DNA of 64,000 nt from Ornithinibacillus bavariensis (GCF_050433565.1 NZ_JBNPWZ010000011.1:1-64000); one strand, 5' to 3'; positions 26,148 through 34,803 are shown, numbered from the stretch's first letter. Notes: generated from the sequence alone by a model not told the origin. Numbers and translations: made by a program.

Positions 26148-26831
26148 TTATTTTATTAGTTCTCTCGTTTCCCAGCGTCTGGACTGCTGAATGAAGTGTC
26201 CAATTTTTTGTAAGATCGGTTCAATGGATGTTTCCTCGTCCATAAGATCATAATCGGAGATGTTAATTCTTAGGATAGGGCATGCATTAAAGTTATTAAT
26301 CCAGTTTTCGTAGCGTTTAAACATTTCTTCCCAATAGGAAATTGGTGTGCTTTTTTCCATTTCACGGCCACGTTCTTGAATCCGTTTGAGTACTTCTTCA
26401 AATGAACCCTCTAAGTAAATTAGTAAATCAGGATGTGGAAAATAAGGTGTCATGACCATCGATTCAAATAAACTTGTATAGGTTTCGTAATCGGTAGGTG
26501 ACATGGTGCCTTTTTCATAATGCATTTTTGCAAAAATACCGGTATCTTCATAAATAGATCGGTCTTGAATAAATCCGCCACCATATTCGAAAATTCTCTT
26601 CTGTTCTTTGAATCGCTCTGCTAGGAAGTAAATTTGCAAATGAAAGCTCCAGCGCTCAAAATCTGCATAGAATTTTTCAAGATATGGGTTTGTATCCACC
26701 TTTTCAAAGGAGGTCTTAAAATTTAAAGCATCTGCTAATGCTTTCGTCATGGTTGATTTACCAACCCCAACAGTACCAGCAATTGTGATAACAGCATCAT
26801 TAGGAATATTATATTTTTCTCGTAAATTCAT
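26148..26831 (-). CDS. dck: Deoxyadenosine/deoxycytidine kinase
   Basis: 227 aa. Salvage phosphorylation of deoxycytidine and deoxyadenosine. P-loop GTVGVGKST, the DRSIYED motif near residue 84, and the ERGRE lid segment near 150. Shine-Dalgarno AAAGGAG. 41 bp downstream of dgk, so one operon. Ten extra residues compared with the B. subtilis enzyme lie at the C-terminus. Confidence 0.95.
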   Translation of the reverse strand: MNLREKYNIPNDAVITIAGTVGVGKSTMTKALADALNFKTSFEKVDTNPYLEKFYADFERWSFHLQIYFLAERFKEQKRIFEYGGGFIQDRSIYEDTGIFAKMHYEKGTMSPTDYETYTSLFESMVMTPYFPHPDLLIYLEGSFEEVLKRIQERGREMEKSTPISYWEEMFKRYENWINNFNACPILRINISDYDLMDEETSIEPILQKIGHFIQQSRRWETRELIK

Positions 26832-26872
26832 CCTTAATCTCCTTTAAGAGTTAGTTACTTATAAGAACAGTA

Positions 26873-27517
26873 CTATTTAGATATGGTAGTAAAATGATTT
26901 AGCTGGTTCTGAACCTGTGAAATAATAGCATCTAAATCATTTTGATACTTCACAAAATCTATTTCATCCCCATTAATACGAATTACTGGTATTTCCGGGT
27001 GCATAATTTCAAATTCATTCATATATGATTCATAATCTTGAGCGAGCTGAGCTAAGTATGATGGTTTTATATTTTGCTCAATTTCCCTACCCCGCATCTT
27101 GATCCGTTTTAAAATGGTATCAAGACTGGCATGTAAATATATCATCATATTTGGTACAGGCATATCTTGTGTTAAAATGTGATAAATTTGTTCATATTTA
27201 TCAAACTTATCTTTTTGAAGTGTACGTCTTGCGAAAATCATATTTTTAGAAATATGATAATCAGAGATCACAGCCTTATTTTGTTTTAAATATTTCTTTT
27301 CTATATCCTCCAGCTGCTTGAATCGATTACATAGAAAAAACATCTCTGTTTGAAAGCTCCACTCGTCAATGTCATCATAGAACTTCCCAAGAAATGGGTT
27401 CTCCTCTACAATTTCTCGTAATAAATGAAAATTAAAATGATCTGATAGCTTATTTGCTAATGATGTTTTACCAATCCCAATTGGTCCTTCAATGGCGATA
27501 AATGGCACCTCAGCCAT
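26873..27517 (-). CDS. dgk: Deoxyguanosine kinase
   Basis: 214 aa. Salvage phosphorylation of deoxyguanosine. P-loop GPIGIGKTS, DYHISKN (the counterpart of the DRSIYED motif in dck) and the MRGREIE lid. The frame opens with a TTG at 27535, but GGGGG lies 7 nt before ATG 27517. Paralogue of dck and first gene of the pair. Confidence 0.95.
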   Translation of the reverse strand: MAEVPFIAIEGPIGIGKTSLANKLSDHFNFHLLREIVEENPFLGKFYDDIDEWSFQTEMFFLCNRFKQLEDIEKKYLKQNKAVISDYHISKNMIFARRTLQKDKFDKYEQIYHILTQDMPVPNMMIYLHASLDTILKRIKMRGREIEQNIKPSYLAQLAQDYESYMNEFEIMHPEIPVIRINGDEIDFVKYQNDLDAIISQVQNQLNHFTTISK

Positions 27518-27654
27518 CCTAGTTCCCCCAATCAAAATACTACTTACAGCATATAATATCTTATCATTTTATCATAATCGACAAAAGTCTTCTATATCGT
27601 ATTGAAAAGGCCAGGCAGTAATATTTGGTATTCATTCTAGAGAATATTTTATTT

Positions 27655-27683
27655 TTGAATTTATTTTACAGGTTCTGTATAAT
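27655..27683 (+). promoter_or_regulatory. Promoter of the tRNA-Arg gene
   Basis: -35 TTGAAT (27655-27660), 17-bp spacer, -10 TATAAT (27678-27683), 22 bp before the tRNA. Confidence 0.75.
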
Positions 27684-27705
27684 AACTTATGTCCTTTTAT
27701 TTTAC

Positions 27706-27778
27706 GCCTTCGTAGCTCAGGGGATAGAGCATCGGTTTCCTAAACCGTGTGTCGCAGGTTCGAATCCTGCCGAGGGCA
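27706..27778 (+). tRNA. tRNA-Arg (anticodon CCT)
   Basis: 73 nt without encoded CCA. Acceptor GCCTTCG/CGAGGGC (one G-U pair), D arm TAGCTCAGGGGATAGAGC, anticodon loop TTCCTAA (CCT, reads AGG), T arm GCAGGTTCGAATCCTGC. One U-U mismatch at the base of the anticodon stem. Its 3' half appears in decayed form at 33964-34005, consistent with an integration site. Confidence 0.95.
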
Positions 27779-27784
27779 TTGTGA

Positions 27785-27809
27785 AGACCTTGCTGTGGCA
27801 AGGTTTTTT
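27785..27809 (+). terminator. Terminator after tRNA-Arg
   Basis: Stem ACCTTGC/GCAAGGT with a 4-nt loop, then a T-run. Confidence 0.8.
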
Positions 27810-27964
27810 GTTTTGTTTTGTAAATGAAAATTAGACTTTCTATTAATCGGGGAAAATTATTACTTTAAAAGTTATTGAGACACTTAGAATTCATTTTGTT
27901 TATAAGTATAAAAAGACCATTTTCTCCTTTACAAGAGGATTATCTGTAGATTTGCATCTATAAA

Positions 27965-27993
27965 AAGAAAAACACGTCCTGTTATACGTGTTA
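27965..27993 (-). terminator. Terminator at the end of the bacteriocin-type operon
   Basis: Minus strand AACACGT...ACGTGTT followed by TTTCTTTTT, 21 bp past the stop of the last broken gene. The rest of 27810-28013 holds nothing I recognise. Confidence 0.65.
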
Positions 27994-28013
27994 ATCTTAC
28001 TAATATATTATAT

Positions 28014-28255
28014 TTATCTTTCTTTAAGTCTAACAGAAAAAGAGAACAAAACGAAGACGAGCCCAATTATCAAGAAAAACCACACATAAAAGTTATCAAA
28101 AATCCCAGGCATAGCAGGTTCTATTGGAAACTCACTTTTCCCCTCATCAAAACTATAAATCGCAAACACCAAAATTGATAAAACCTTTCGAAGGTGAACA
28201 AAATCCCACTAATAGCTAGCATATCAATTCCAGAGAAAAAAATAGACTTCTTCAT
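28014..28255 (-). pseudogene. Frameshifted small two-helix membrane protein
   Basis: Starts ATG 28255 (MKKSIFFSGIDMLAISG, hydrophobic), then the frame must shift after about 24 codons to continue as LSILVFAIYSFDEG, a short extracytoplasmic piece and a second hydrophobic segment (VWFFLIIGLVFVLFSFSVRL), to the TAA at 28014. Neither frame alone gives a sensible protein. Family not recognised. Lies 5 bp after the preceding fragment, so probably the last gene of the transporter operon. Confidence 0.55.
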
Positions 28256-28260
28256 GTTTA

Positions 28261-28572
28261 CTAGCCACTCCCTTTATTTTTCGGACAAAAATCTTTTATT
28301 TTACTTTTAATTCGTTTAACATAATCTAATTCCTCTTGAAGTTCAAAAATACGAATAGGACGTATATATTCCTTGCTTTTCATAACTTTTCCTAAATGTT
28401 TTATATTTAGCCCATTTTCATAAAGGAGATGCCCTAACAGATAATTACTACTTATTTTTATGCAGTGGTTAATCCCTTTTTCGGATAGACCAATAGGTTC
28501 TATGGCTTTTCCTTCTAAAGTAGAGCATGAAAAGTGATGATAGTGTTTCCTAAGTAAGGAAATACACGGAGA
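28261..28572 (-). pseudogene. Open fragment of about 100 codons without a start
   Basis: A minus-strand frame open from the TAA near 28575 to TAG at 28261. It encodes a lysine-rich polypeptide with EGKAIEPIGLSEKGINHC and RIFELQEELDYVKRIKSK. No ATG/GTG/TTG start with a Shine-Dalgarno is present near its beginning; the first ATG is internal (MKSKEYIRPIR). It begins 15 bp after the DUF1430 gene. I do not recognise the family; likely a truncated operon member. Confidence 0.45.
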
Positions 28573-28587
28573 TTATGCTCATTTCAA

Positions 28588-30566
28588 TCAAATCCTCCGC
28601 TTACTGACTCCATGGAAACACCATTGGACGGCAAACAGATGGGACAGTAGAACAAGAAGCAATCCATATGCTGTAGTCATAAGAAGAACTCCTATTGCGT
28701 CAGGTTTTTGTAGGGCGACGACGATCATTACGAGTATTATCCCCGCAAGCAGTTCCTTGATCACGCGACTTTGTAGGATTCGCATCCACGACTGTCCTGC
28801 CAACCGCAATGGGAAGTCACGCTTCGCCTGTAATGTTGCAGTGATCAATGCACGGATTGCAGTAGCAACACTGAAAGCAACCGCCAGTACAAGCAGAGAA
28901 AGGAACTGTAACCACACAAGGTATGCGGCAAACTGTGCATGTAGTATTCCCTCTTCAGCAATATAAACAACCTCTAGTTCTCCTTTAATGCCGCGATTGC
29001 GTAGCGACTGAGCATCAAGGCTGTGTCGTTCTAATAAATGTTTCGTAGCTGTTACACCAGTGAACATTATGTTGTTACTCGAGATCATGGATGTTAAGGT
29101 AGAATCATTAAAGGTTTCATACAGCGAGGGAACGACAGCGAATAGGACATCATCTCCAAAGTAGAGACTTCCCCCCCTCCCCCTTGTGCCACTGGAAGTT
29201 GGGAATCCTTGACTGGTTGGAAGAATATTAGTTGTTCCAATAGATTCTTGGGATGACCTTCTCTCGATAAAATATTAATCTGTTCTTGGACTTCATGAAC
29301 AAGATCTTCTGAAATGTTGTGGTGCGAAATAGGCTCTACAATCTGTTGTTGCTCACCTAAAGTGATTAAGTCAAGCCAACGCTGGTTTACGAAAGAGACG
29401 GCGGAGTACTCACCGAAATCAACGGATGGCCACATTTCCTTCGTGAAAGTATAAGAAAGTGCCACTGATTGAATAGATTCCGCATCCTTTACCATGTTGC
29501 CAATCATTGCTTCCGTGTGATCCATTTCGTCATTGTCTGTTGCGAACACAATCGATACTTGGTCTGCAAGTCTCTTCCACTGTGCCATTTCAGCCGCCTT
29601 AGCAGATGAGTGTTGATATGCAGACCAAGCAGGGGCCACCGTAGCTACCACTAATACGAATGTTAGAGCCTGGATCAGAATCGCCATCGAACGGAGGCTT
29701 TTTACAGTTGGTTGTCTAGTAGCGAGCATGGCAGCACTTGGCCATGTAGATGCAGACATAATAAATGCAACAAATAGGGAAATGGCAATAACTATGACTT
29801 GCAGACTAATCAGTACTTTGAGGAAGACGCTAACGTACATCCAGCCATGAAAAACACCCACATAGCCTGCTGCTACTATAGCTACAGTCCCAGCCGAAAT
29901 AAATAATGCCCCACCAAACGCTGTAAGGTCCTGCATCAGAATTCGTTTAGTTGGAGACCCACCCAGAACCCGAAGTGCACGTCCTCGCGCCCTCACTGAT
30001 AGCCAAAACAGTGCTAGTGATGAAATCAGCACAAGCGAGGCAAGAATTACGGTTGTAAATCCCTTTTCCTGAACCACGAATACAAGACTATCCAAGATTG
30101 AGGCATCCCTGCGGCTAACATCTACACCCGCATCCCTCAGAGTGTCCTCAAGTTCACCCAAACGATCTGTACTGCCAGTCACGAGATATAACCCATCAGG
30201 GTAGGAATTGGCAAGCTGATCTTTGCCAACAATTTGACCTGTATCGTTACCGTTGAACCAAGTAAACGCATCAGGCAAAGTTCCATCGTTAAGCATTGCA
30301 AAAATCTTGCCATCTCCCTCCTTGGCCAGATCTGGGGCAACCTTGACTAGTCCAAGCTTTAGCCGTGTATCGAGTTCTTCTAGCTTTGAAAATGCTTCAG
30401 AGATAGAGAAACTTGATTCCTTGAAGCTAATAGTTAGCCTACTGTCGCTCCCAATAGCTTGTGGAAATTCTCGATCATATAGGTCGGTAATGATTGCGGC
30501 CAGCAGTGCAAGTAAAGTAAACAGCGCTGCCGAAACGGCTACTATGATACGTTTGTACATATTCAT
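28588..30566 (-). pseudogene. Bacteriocin-associated integral membrane protein (DUF1430 type), frameshifted
   Basis: Two adjoining frames form one roughly 660-aa FtsX-like membrane protein of the lactococcin-972 group (putative immunity/permease). The N-terminal part starts ATG 30566 (MNMYKRIIVAV, Shine-Dalgarno GGGGG); it has a first helix, a large extracytoplasmic domain, and three or more helices. The C-terminal frame, open from about 29167 to TGA 28588, carries SLYFGDDVLFAVVPSLY and the last three helices. The frame breaks at a G5-A-G7 tract (29171-29183 as C7-T-C5); one extra G restores it. This could be mutation, slippage-based phase variation or a sequencing error. G+C is raised: row 29641-29700 has 29/60. 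Confidence 0.75.
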
Positions 30567-30639
30567 CTCTCTTTCCCCCTTTTCTTTTTCCATGCGAGAG
30601 AAAATGTTTAAGGTTAAGGCTAACTAGTTGAAGCTAGGG

Positions 30640-30993
30640 TTAGCGTTTCTCCAAAAGAACCGGAGCCCCAAATCCTTCACTGGTGGAGAACAGTTTGTCT
30701 ATGGCATCACGCTCTGATTTTGAATTGTAGCTAACCAAGACGAGTCCCCGTTCCGGATTATTTGGACAAGGCTTACCCAATTCTACTTTAATCCCATCTC
30801 CTAGATTTTCTATTTCTTTGGCGAGCTTTTCGTGATTGTCCAAAGCAGCCATTACCTCTGCAACGGTCGGCAGTTGGTCACATGGCGGATGCGTGTCCTT
30901 TGGCGCTACCGGTATCCAACCGTTAAGAAAAGAAAAGGATCCTACTACCAGTACTAAACCAATACCGATAATAATTTTAGAAGTTGTTTTCAT
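30640..30993 (-). CDS. Small exported protein of the bacteriocin-type transporter operon
   Basis: 117 aa. Signal peptide or anchor (about 5-24), then a soluble domain with Cys38 and Cys76, possibly a disulfide, and the segment RGLVLVSYNSKSERDAIDKL. Start ATG 30993 chosen for AAGGAGG 7 nt upstream; the frame continues 24 codons further but only inside the ABC gene. Overlaps the ABC gene by 17 bp, so it is translationally linked. Family not recognised; it does not look like a lactococcin-972 precursor. Confidence 0.75.
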   Translation of the reverse strand: MKTTSKIIIGIGLVLVVGSFSFLNGWIPVAPKDTHPPCDQLPTVAEVMAALDNHEKLAKEIENLGDGIKVELGKPCPNNPERGLVLVSYNSKSERDAIDKLFSTSEGFGAPVLLEKR

Positions 30994-31666
30994 AATTATC
31001 CTCCTTGTCTTCTTTAATGAAACGAGCTTTGGAACCGACCTGATGTAAGACATTGCACGCATCAATCATCTCGGAATCATGTGTTGACACAATGACTGTC
31101 CGACCACGCAGAGCGAAGTCCGTAAGCAGTTTGATGACCATCCGCCGATTACCGGCATCAAGCGAAGCAGTTGGCTCATCAACAAAAAGGACATCAGCAT
31201 CCTTGTAAATAGCACGGGCCAGGGCAAGCCGCTGCTTCTCGCCTCCACTTAGATGTCCGGCCAACTCATTTTCTCTACCTGTAAGACCCGTTTCTTCAAG
31301 TGATTGTATCAACTGTTCTTTATTTCCAGAGACACGCCTTCCAATGATGCTCGCTTGCATAGTGACATTGAAGGCAACTGACTCCTCATCCATAATGCCA
31401 TAATCCTGAAGTACGAAGGCCGCATGATCTCGCCAAAATCGACGTCGTGCGGTGGTGCTATACCTTGTGACATCGTTCCCGTTAATTCGTATGCTGCCCT
31501 TATCTACTGGGAGCAATAATCCTAGGGAGTGTAGGAGTGTAGTTTTTCCCGACCCACTCGCACCCACGAGGGCAGTCATGGTACCGGGCTTACAATGAAC
31601 CGACTCACCATCAAGTACAAGGCGCCCACCAATTGCTACTGAAATATCTTGAGCTTCAATTAACAT
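30977..31666 (-). CDS. ABC transporter ATP-binding protein (lactococcin-972 export group)
   Basis: 229 aa, LolD/MacB-like. Walker A GASGSGKTT, Q-loop VLQDYG, signature LSGGEKQR, Walker B VLFVDEPTASLD and H-loop STHDSE. This and the DUF1430 protein downstream form the known ATPase-membrane pair of putative bacteriocin export/immunity systems. ATG 31666 preferred (Shine-Dalgarno AGGTGG); it overlaps the stop of a 36-aa frame. Confidence 0.9.
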   Translation of the reverse strand: MLIEAQDISVAIGGRLVLDGESVHCKPGTMTALVGASGSGKTTLLHSLGLLLPVDKGSIRINGNDVTRYSTTARRRFWRDHAAFVLQDYGIMDEESVAFNVTMQASIIGRRVSGNKEQLIQSLEETGLTGRENELAGHLSGGEKQRLALARAIYKDADVLFVDEPTASLDAGNRRMVIKLLTDFALRGRTVIVSTHDSEMIDACNVLHQVGSKARFIKEDKEDNYENNF

Positions 31667-31770
31667 TTGCACCACCTATCAAATTCGACATCAATTGCTA
31701 GCATAGTAGACATTACTTTGACCGTTTGATTCAAGTCGTTCTTTTTTTGACTAAATAAGGATTTCTTCAT
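31660..31770 (-). CDS. Candidate 36-aa peptide overlapping the ABC gene
   Basis: Minus-strand frame from ATG 31770 (MKKSLFSQKKNDLN) ending ...FDRWCKC with stop TAA at 31660-31662, overlapping the ABC start codon. Shine-Dalgarno-like AAAGG about 10 nt upstream. The N-terminus is basic and the tail carries C-x-C. It could be a peptide substrate, a signal or only a translational-coupling leader. Another in-frame ATG at 31779 is too close to the AAAGGA. Unrecognised. Confidence 0.45.
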   Translation of the reverse strand: MKKSLFSQKKNDLNQTVKVMSTMLAIDVEFDRWCKC

Positions 31771-31841
31771 TTGGTTCATTCCTTTCAACTCAGTAATGGA
31801 TGGTTCGTCACGAATAATTCGTTTCTATACGTAATATAGAA

Positions 31842-31870
31842 CAAAAAAATAAACACCATTGAAATGGTGT
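31842..31870 (-). terminator. Terminator between sensor kinase and the transporter operon
   Basis: Perfect ACACCATT/AATGGTGT stem with a 2-nt gap and a T-run on the minus strand. It ends the two-component transcript, so the transporter operon needs its own promoter in 31780-31840, where palindromic CGAATAATTCG is seen. Confidence 0.75.
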
Positions 31871-31882
31871 CTTAACAGAATC

Positions 31883-32956
31883 TTAATTTTTGAAAGGAAA
31901 TGATATCTTTATCCTCGTTCCTTTATTGCGCTCACTTTCGACTTTAATATGCCCTCCTTGTTTTTCAATAAACTGTTTAGCAATGGACATTCCCAACCCT
32001 GACCCGAGATGGGACTTGTCTGTCGTTGTCCCTCGGTAATATTGATTAAATAATTGTTGGATTGTTTTATCATCCATACCGATGCCATCGTCTTTAATTT
32101 CTATTAAAGTTGATCCTTCTAATTTTTCTATCGAGACAGTAATCGTTGTTTCACGGGGATTATGATAAATAGCATTCATAATGAAATTTTCTAATGCTCT
32201 TTTTAATAATGTCTGATCAATAGATAATAAAATATCGTCTTCATCCTTAACATTTAAATGAATAGGATAGTCAATAGCCATTGGGTACTGACGAAGATCG
32301 TCCAAGACATTTTTTATAAAAGTAGCTAGATTGATAGTACGAAAATCTAATGGGATTTGCATTTTATCAAACTCATACATAACACTTAAATCATCAATTA
32401 ACTGTTCCATATATAATGATTTTTCTTCAATAATTTTAGCAAAATCCTTCATTTCTTCTTCACTCCATTTATGCTCGGAGCGGAGCATGGCTGCATAACC
32501 TTTAATGTAGGATAACGGCGTTTTTAAGTCATGTGTCACTCCAGAGGTCCAGTTCTTCCTTGTTTCCTCAAGCTCTTGTCGTTCTTTCTCTGCTGCATTG
32601 AGTTGTTGTGTTAGACCATCGAGCTTTGATGTAAGTTCCAAAAATGGACGAAACCTTATCTTGTTTAAAGAAAAATTCTTAATCGTATCAGGCTTTTTAA
32701 AGATCCCAAGGGATAATTGATCAATCCAGCGTATAAAAAAGAAAAGAGGCTTTCTGATTTGACGGTCGATAATCAGACCGATCAGAATAAGTATTCCAAT
32801 CAATAGTATTGGGAATAAAATATATGTCACCAATCCATTCATTCCTAAAGGGATATTCAATAGTGAAAGGACTGAAAAACCGGTAATAAAAAAAATAACA
32901 CCAGTGGTTAAAAAAATGATAATTAATATCAATGAAATCTTGGTTTCTAATTTCAT
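31883..32956 (-). CDS. Sensor histidine kinase
   Basis: 357 aa. Two membrane helices (about 8-30 and 42-63) with a very short outside loop (intramembrane-sensing style), HisKA with H142 in THDLKTPLSY, N-box NFIMNAIYHNP, G1 DDGIGM and G2 GSGLGMSIA. Such short-loop kinases often respond to cell-envelope antibiotics or peptides together with a neighbouring ABC transporter. Overlaps its regulator by 4 bp. Confidence 0.92.
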   Translation of the reverse strand: MKLETKISLILIIIFLTTGVIFFITGFSVLSLLNIPLGMNGLVTYILFPILLIGILILIGLIIDRQIRKPLFFFIRWIDQLSLGIFKKPDTIKNFSLNKIRFRPFLELTSKLDGLTQQLNAAEKERQELEETRKNWTSGVTHDLKTPLSYIKGYAAMLRSEHKWSEEEMKDFAKIIEEKSLYMEQLIDDLSVMYEFDKMQIPLDFRTINLATFIKNVLDDLRQYPMAIDYPIHLNVKDEDDILLSIDQTLLKRALENFIMNAIYHNPRETTITVSIEKLEGSTLIEIKDDGIGMDDKTIQQLFNQYYRGTTTDKSHLGSGLGMSIAKQFIEKQGGHIKVESERNKGTRIKISFPFKN

Positions 32957-33663
32957 TGGAGACTCCTTTGATTTTCATTACTTAGCATGTAGCCCAATCC
33001 TCTCACATTTTTTAAATACTCTGGATTTTTAGGATCCTGTTCGATTTTTTGGCGTAGGCGACTAATATGGACCATGACCGTATTTTCTTTCCCCACTATA
33101 CTATAATCTCCCCAAACTCTTTCATATAAATGGTCTACACTAAAAACTTGATTGGGATGTTGGCACATAAATTTTAGTAAATGGAACTCCTTAGCTGGGC
33201 AATTTACCTCTTTTCCTTCCACAATCAACCTTGCTTGGTCATAATGTAACACGAAACGCTCTGTTTCAAATAGCTGAGGCATCTCTTTTATTGCTTTCCT
33301 TTGACGATGTAGAATGGCTTTAATTCGGGCAGCTACTTCGAGGGGATTAAAAGGTTTTGTTATATAGTCATCGCCACCCATAGAAAAGCCGGTTAATTTG
33401 TCAATATCTGTCGTTCGCGCTGTCAAAAAGATAATGGGTACATCTGATATTTCTCTAATATGTTGACACAAATCAAAACCGTTTGTATCTGGCAGCATGA
33501 CATCGAGCAATATCAGATCAATCTTTTTCTCCTGTACCGTTCTCAATGCTTCAGCACCGGACTCAGCCTGGTATATCTCTTGAAATCCTTCCTTATCTAA
33601 CAACCGTTTTAGCATTTTAATTAGTCCTACTTCGTCTTCAATAATGAGTATACGTTCGTTCAC
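32953..33663 (-). CDS. OmpR-family response regulator
   Basis: 236 aa. Receiver domain with D54 (LILLDVMLPD), K104 region (DDYITKPF), then a winged-helix DNA-binding domain (about 135-230, ending RGLGYML). Partner of the kinase downstream. Probably controls the adjacent transporter operon; this is inferred from position only. Confidence 0.93.
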   Translation of the reverse strand: MNERILIIEDEVGLIKMLKRLLDKEGFQEIYQAESGAEALRTVQEKKIDLILLDVMLPDTNGFDLCQHIREISDVPIIFLTARTTDIDKLTGFSMGGDDYITKPFNPLEVAARIKAILHRQRKAIKEMPQLFETERFVLHYDQARLIVEGKEVNCPAKEFHLLKFMCQHPNQVFSVDHLYERVWGDYSIVGKENTVMVHISRLRQKIEQDPKNPEYLKNVRGLGYMLSNENQRSLQ

Positions 33664-33963
33664 TTTTTCCCTCCTCGACTGTAGATATCATATACCAAAC
33701 ATATAACAACTAGAAAACACAGTATTAAATATCTCTGACTTATCTGTTTTGAAATCCTTCTTACAAAGAGATACTTTTCACATCTCTCTTTCATCTATTA
33801 ATTTAGGTTAATCATTTTGTCAATAGATACCTCGTTTATTACTTATTGTATCAGTCCATTTAAGAACTAACAAAAAATGGGTTAGGCTTTTTCTCTACAC
33901 GATAAGAATACTGTTTAAATCCTGTCCATAAAGAAGAGAATTGTTCATTTTAATCCTTCCGTT

Positions 33964-34005
33964 TAACCGTGTATCATAGATTCGAATGCAGCCGAGAGTA
34001 CATTA
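33964..34005 (+). repeat. Degenerate copy of the tRNA-Arg 3' half
   Basis: Sequence from TTAACCGTGT through TTCGAAT to CCGAGAG aligns with 27741-27780 of tRNA-Arg, with about three quarters of positions equal, in the same orientation and 6.2 kb away. It lies in a 467-bp gap with no gene. Best read as the distal att-like end of an integrated element, or as a decayed tRNA duplicate. Confidence 0.6.
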
Positions 34006-34072
34006 TAATTCTATAAGATTAGTTAACGATTCAAAATCTTTTATACCCTCACAAATAATTGTTGTATACTAA

Positions 34073-34107
34073 AAGCACCGGAGTGGTTCAAATTCGGTGC
34101 TTTTTAT
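34073..34107 (+). terminator. Hairpin with T-run before the small membrane gene
   Basis: Stem AAAGCACCG/CGGTGCTTT followed by TTATTA, 24 bp before the ATG at 34131. A possible -10 TATACT ends at 34070, so the hairpin would lie at the extreme 5' end of the transcript or end transcription entering from upstream. Confidence 0.55.
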
Positions 34108-34130
34108 TATGGAAAAATTGAGGTGTGTAA

Positions 34131-34319
34131 ATGACAATAGCAATCATTTGTTTAATCGTTTTTGCGATTCTTGTATTCCTAGTATCGTTTAGAGTTAAAA
34201 AGTTTGATGCAGAAGCAAGCTATGAAGAATTAAGTACGAATCAAACCGTAGAATTTTATAAAATAAATAAACGGCTAAAGGCTTTGGAAGAAGAATTATT
34301 AGTGGAGTATGAAGAATGA
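34131..34319 (+). CDS. Small single-helix membrane protein
   Basis: 62 aa. One N-terminal membrane helix (about 3-21, ALVFLV-type residues) then a charged, probably coiled-coil tail (KINKRLKALEEELL). Shine-Dalgarno GAGGTG. Overlaps the next gene by 4 bp (ATGA). Function unknown. Confidence 0.75.
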   Translation: MTIAIICLIVFAILVFLVSFRVKKFDAEASYEELSTNQTVEFYKINKRLKALEEELLVEYEE

Positions 34320-34786
34320 GAGATTTATTACGTGGTATCTCCATAGGCGTTTTATTTGCTACAGGAATACTAGCATATGCCTATTACACAAATTCCCCAA
34401 AGACTAATGTAGTAGAAAAGGAATACACAATAGAAGATGCAATCACTTATTTACAAAAGCAAGATTATGAGGTTATTAAAAAAGAAAATAAGGTAGAGTC
34501 CAATACACCGGATGAATCGGCTAAATCAGGGGAAAGTCAAGAGGACAATAAACAAACTGGAAACAACCAAAAAGAGACCATAAAAGAATATAAACTCGTT
34601 ATTGAAAAAGGAATGATTTCACAAGAAGTAGCTGACATTCTTTATAAATATGGCATTGTTGATGATGCCGAAGCCTTTAATGATTATTTAGGGGAACATA
34701 ATTTTCAAACAATCATCCGTCCCGGTACATATTTGCTAAATTCACAGATGAGCTATCAACAAATTGCTATTTTAATAATCAATTAA
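34316..34786 (+). CDS. Membrane-anchored protein with an MltG-like N-terminal module
   Basis: 156 aa. N-terminal helix (about 6-25), acidic/serine-rich linker (60-90), then KLVIEKGMISQEVADILYKY...IRPGTYLL, which resembles the LysM-like N-terminal module of endolytic transglycosylase MltG/YceG. The catalytic domain with its Glu is missing, so it is probably a peptidoglycan-binding or regulatory stub rather than an enzyme. Confidence 0.65.
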   Translation: MRDLLRGISIGVLFATGILAYAYYTNSPKTNVVEKEYTIEDAITYLQKQDYEVIKKENKVESNTPDESAKSGESQEDNKQTGNNQKETIKEYKLVIEKGMISQEVADILYKYGIVDDAEAFNDYLGEHNFQTIIRPGTYLLNSQMSYQQIAILIIN

Positions 34787-34803
34787 ATGGAAACCGTAAT
34801 ACA

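Noticed and set aside
30640..30993. Lactococcin-972-type bacteriocin precursor
   Set aside because: Has a signal-like N-terminus and the right neighbourhood, but it lacks the aromatic, glycine-rich tail of that family and is internal to the operon.
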